7,240 nt of DNA, from NCBI GenBank assembly GCA_023446675.1, contig JAEXPO010000677.1, positions 1-7,240 of the forward strand. Direction: 5' to 3'. Positions within the stretch are counted from its first letter, which is position 1. The number at the start of each line of letters is the position of its first letter. The notes beneath the pieces were generated by a model, which worked only from the letters and a program-made list of their open reading frames with translations, searched no databases and was not told the DNA's origin. Source of the DNA: Bacillota bacterium (GTDB taxonomy: Bacteria > Bacillota > Clostridia > DSM-8532). The position numbers and the translations under genes are program-made. Shown here in pieces: positions 5,346-7,240 of the stretch.

Positions 5346-7184
5346 GTGAGTTACGTTGAGCAGCTTTATGCATCTGATCCGGTACGGGTTGTATCGGACA
5401 GGAAAGCAGACATTCGTTTCTTTGACGGTGCGCTTCCTCATGGAAAAGGAATCTGGAATTACCAGGTAATGCGGGCCAACCGGAACGCTCCTTTGGAAGA
5501 CTCAAGCATCGGCTTTACCTACAATCACGCACCCATGCTGTGTTACTGGCAGGGAAGGCTCTGGGTTGAATACCTGAGCAACGCCGTAAGTGAACATGTT
5601 CCGCCCTCTAACACCCTTTTGTGCTCTTCTGAAGACGGCCTTAACTGGAGTGAGCCAAGGGAGGTTTTTCCGGCCCTTGCTCTGCTACAGGGCGTCTATG
5701 ACGGGCCGGGAAGCGAATTGCTCAAGCCTGGCGACACGGCCATTATGCACCAGCGTATGGGCTTTTACATATCCAAAGCAGGCCGGATGTATGTCCTGGG
5801 ATTTTATGGGATATCCCCCAAGCCCCAAATCAGTCCCAATAACGGCTACGGCATCGCGCGGGTCATTCGCCGGGTGCATACCGACGGTTCTTTTTCACCG
5901 ATTTATGCCATTCGTTATAATGTTCGCGGCGGCTTTACTCCTGAAGCGATTTCCTTTCCCTTTTATGAAGAGGCCGGAGAGGATTTTCGCCTGGACTGTC
6001 AGGAGCTTTTGGAAAACCGGCTGGTCATTCGGCAGTGGTGGGAGGAGCAGCGTTTTGACCAAGAGCTGTTTCATAAGGACAGCAGAGAAGCCTTTTGCTG
6101 GTACCATGCCTCGGACGGTCAGGTTATAGGCCTTTATAAGCATTCACAGGTAAATATGAGCAAAGACGAAGGGGAAAGCTGGAGCGAATTTCAGACCTGC
6201 CATTCCATTGGTACCTCCACTGGGAAAATGTGGGGTCAGCGGACCTCCAACGGACACTACGCACTCATCTACAATCCTTCCCCCGACAGCATGCACCGCT
6301 GGCCCCTTGCCATGGCAACCGGTGAGGACGGCTATGCCTACGGCGGCTTGCGGGCTATCACTCCCCATGTTCCGCCCACCCGATATGAGGGCTGGGCTAA
6401 AAATCTGGGCCCCCAGTATGTAAGGGGAATCTGCGAGGGCTATCCTCAGCCGCCCGACGGTCATTTGTGGCTGACCTACAGCATGAATAAGGAGGATATC
6501 TGGGTTTGCCGTGTTTTTGTTCCGGCTGTATCCGCAGAGGAAGGCAAGCCGGAACAGGAGAAGGGGCTGTCAGCGGATCTGGATCATTGGAATATTTATT
6601 CTCCCTTGTGGGCGCCGGTTCGCTTTGAACCGGAGGATGCCTGTCTGATTCTTCGTGACTGGGATCCTTACGATAAAGCCATAGCCGAGAGAGGCTTCAC
6701 TCCTGCAGCAGTGCTTTCCATGGCTATGGACGTACGGGTATGCAAAGGAGACGGCCTGTTTATCGATTTAAACGATGATCGGGGTGCAATGCCTGTGCGC
6801 CTGTGCTTCCGGGAGGACGGCTTTTTATATGCCAAGGCCAATGGTGTCTATCATAAGGCCTGTGCCTATGAGCAAGGTATACGCTACAGGCTGGAGCTTA
6901 AAGCGGATTGCGGCCGCCATAATTACACCCTGTCGGTATCAGCCCAGGGGCAAAGCCTGTGGGAAGGCCATTTTCGCTTTTGCTGTGCAGTGGATTGCCT
7001 CACCCGGCTGGTCATACAGACCAAGGATCGGGTAAACAGCTACGATCTCGAATCCAACGGCAAGGACGGAAGCATGAAGGATTTGCCGGATGCCGGGAAG
7101 CCTTCAAAAGAAAAGGAGCTTCGGCTCTATGAAGTACAAATAACACCGGAAGAAGTTCTTCCGAATGACGTACCGTGCCGATAA
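5346..7184 (+). CDS. Cytoplasmic sialidase-like (Asp-box/BNR) beta-propeller protein, probable carbohydrate-active enzyme
   Basis: The 612-residue product contains two good Asp-box motifs typical of sialidase-fold propellers, SSEDGLNW (94-101) and SKDEGESW (272-279), plus a degenerate third near 324-332; the propeller would span roughly residues 20-395. A linker rich in E, K and P (about 395-410) leads to a C-terminal part (about 415-600) with alternating short strands, consistent with a beta-sandwich or laminin-G-like module. There is no signal peptide or membrane segment: the N-terminus is MSYVEQLYASDPVRV, so it should act in the cytoplasm on imported oligosaccharides. Many aromatic and His residues occur in the propeller (for example MHQRMGFY 134-141), but I cannot name the catalytic ones. 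The sialidase fold also covers rhamnosidases, lyases and non-sialic enzymes, so true sialidase activity should not be assumed. A further gene follows closely, suggesting an operon. Confidence 0.75.
   Translation: MSYVEQLYASDPVRVVSDRKADIRFFDGALPHGKGIWNYQVMRANRNAPLEDSSIGFTYNHAPMLCYWQGRLWVEYLSNAVSEHVPPSNTLLCSSEDGLNWSEPREVFPALALLQGVYDGPGSELLKPGDTAIMHQRMGFYISKAGRMYVLGFYGISPKPQISPNNGYGIARVIRRVHTDGSFSPIYAIRYNVRGGFTPEAISFPFYEEAGEDFRLDCQELLENRLVIRQWWEEQRFDQELFHKDSREAFCWYHASDGQVIGLYKHSQVNMSKDEGESWSEFQTCHSIGTSTGKMWGQRTSNGHYALIYNPSPDSMHRWPLAMATGEDGYAYGGLRAITPHVPPTRYEGWAKNLGPQYVRGICEGYPQPPDGHLWLTYSMNKEDIWVCRVFVPAVSAEEGKPEQEKGLSADLDHWNIYSPLWAPVRFEPEDACLILRDWDPYDKAIAERGFTPAAVLSMAMDVRVCKGDGLFIDLNDDRGAMPVRLCFREDGFLYAKANGVYHKACAYEQGIRYRLELKADCGRHNYTLSVSAQGQSLWEGHFRFCCAVDCLTRLVIQTKDRVNSYDLESNGKDGSMKDLPDAGKPSKEKELRLYEVQITPEEVLPNDVPCR
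7147..7163. repeat. 17-bp near-perfect palindrome ahead of the next gene
   Basis: CGGAAGAA and TTCTTCCG flank a single central G at the 3' end of the propeller gene, 39 bp before the next start codon. It codes for part of PEEVLPN, so codon constraint does not readily explain the symmetry. It could be an operator or a short RNA stem (7 bp with a 3-nt loop). Confidence 0.5.
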
Positions 7185-7202
7185 GCAAGAAGGGAGAAAT
7201 CA

Positions 7203-7240
7203 ATGCATTACAAGGATACTGTAAAACCATGGGATAAGGG
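7203..7240 (+). CDS. Start of a downstream gene in the carbohydrate operon (partial, function unknown)
   Basis: An ATG at 7203 is preceded by AGGGAG (7191-7196) with a 6-nt gap, and the frame is open to the window end, beginning MHYKDTVKPWDK. It starts 18 bp after the propeller gene's stop on the same strand with no terminator between, so the two are probably co-transcribed. Twelve residues are too few to assign a family. Confidence 0.65.
   Translation, partial: MHYKDTVKPWDK

Overview
The window looks like chromosomal DNA of a motile, probably anaerobic member of the Firmicutes (Clostridia-like). The reasons are a MotB stator gene, a canonical T-box tRNA-sensing leader (a mainly Firmicutes device), strong AGGAG-type ribosome sites, GTG/TTG start options and moderate GC. 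The species cannot be named from the sequence.

Layout. (1) 1-827, plus: the tail of a probable motA, overlapping by ATGA a complete motB; these two proteins form the proton- or ion-driven flagellar stator. (2) 828-1287: intergenic. After about 70 bp with nothing recognisable comes a sigma-A-type promoter, then a complete T-box leader with stem I, a readable specifier loop, the T-box core and a strong terminator. (3) 1288-3527, plus: a two-gene unit under that T-box, an XRE-type HTH + cupin regulator overlapping (TGATG) an AMP-forming acyl-CoA synthetase of the medium-chain/branched-chain (MACS-like) group. (4) 3528-3681: a convergent intergenic region with one hairpin for each direction. (5) 3682-4845, minus: a minimal DEAD-box RNA helicase with an approximately 145-nt leader that contains a nested hairpin followed by seven U, which looks like a transcription attenuator. 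(6) 4846-5345: a 500-bp divergent control region with no convincing gene, carrying a promoter for each direction and several inverted repeats. (7) 5346-7184, plus: a large leaderless (cytoplasmic) sialidase-like Asp-box beta-propeller protein with a C-terminal beta-sandwich-like part, followed 18 bp later by the start of another gene (7203 onward), so probably the first genes of a carbohydrate-use operon.

How the parts work together. The most interesting unit is the T-box operon. Modelling stem I places the codon ATC (isoleucine) in the specifier position, and the T-box base opposite the tRNA discriminator is U, which fits an A73 tRNA such as tRNA-Ile and not tRNA-Gly. An acyl-CoA ligase switched on by uncharged tRNA-Ile makes sense if it activates scavenged 2-methylbutyrate to 2-methylbutyryl-CoA, which anaerobes can reductively carboxylate to the 2-oxo acid precursor of isoleucine. 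The HTH-cupin protein could add a second, ligand-sensing layer of control. The function of the ligase is inferred, not proven; the T-box itself is clear.
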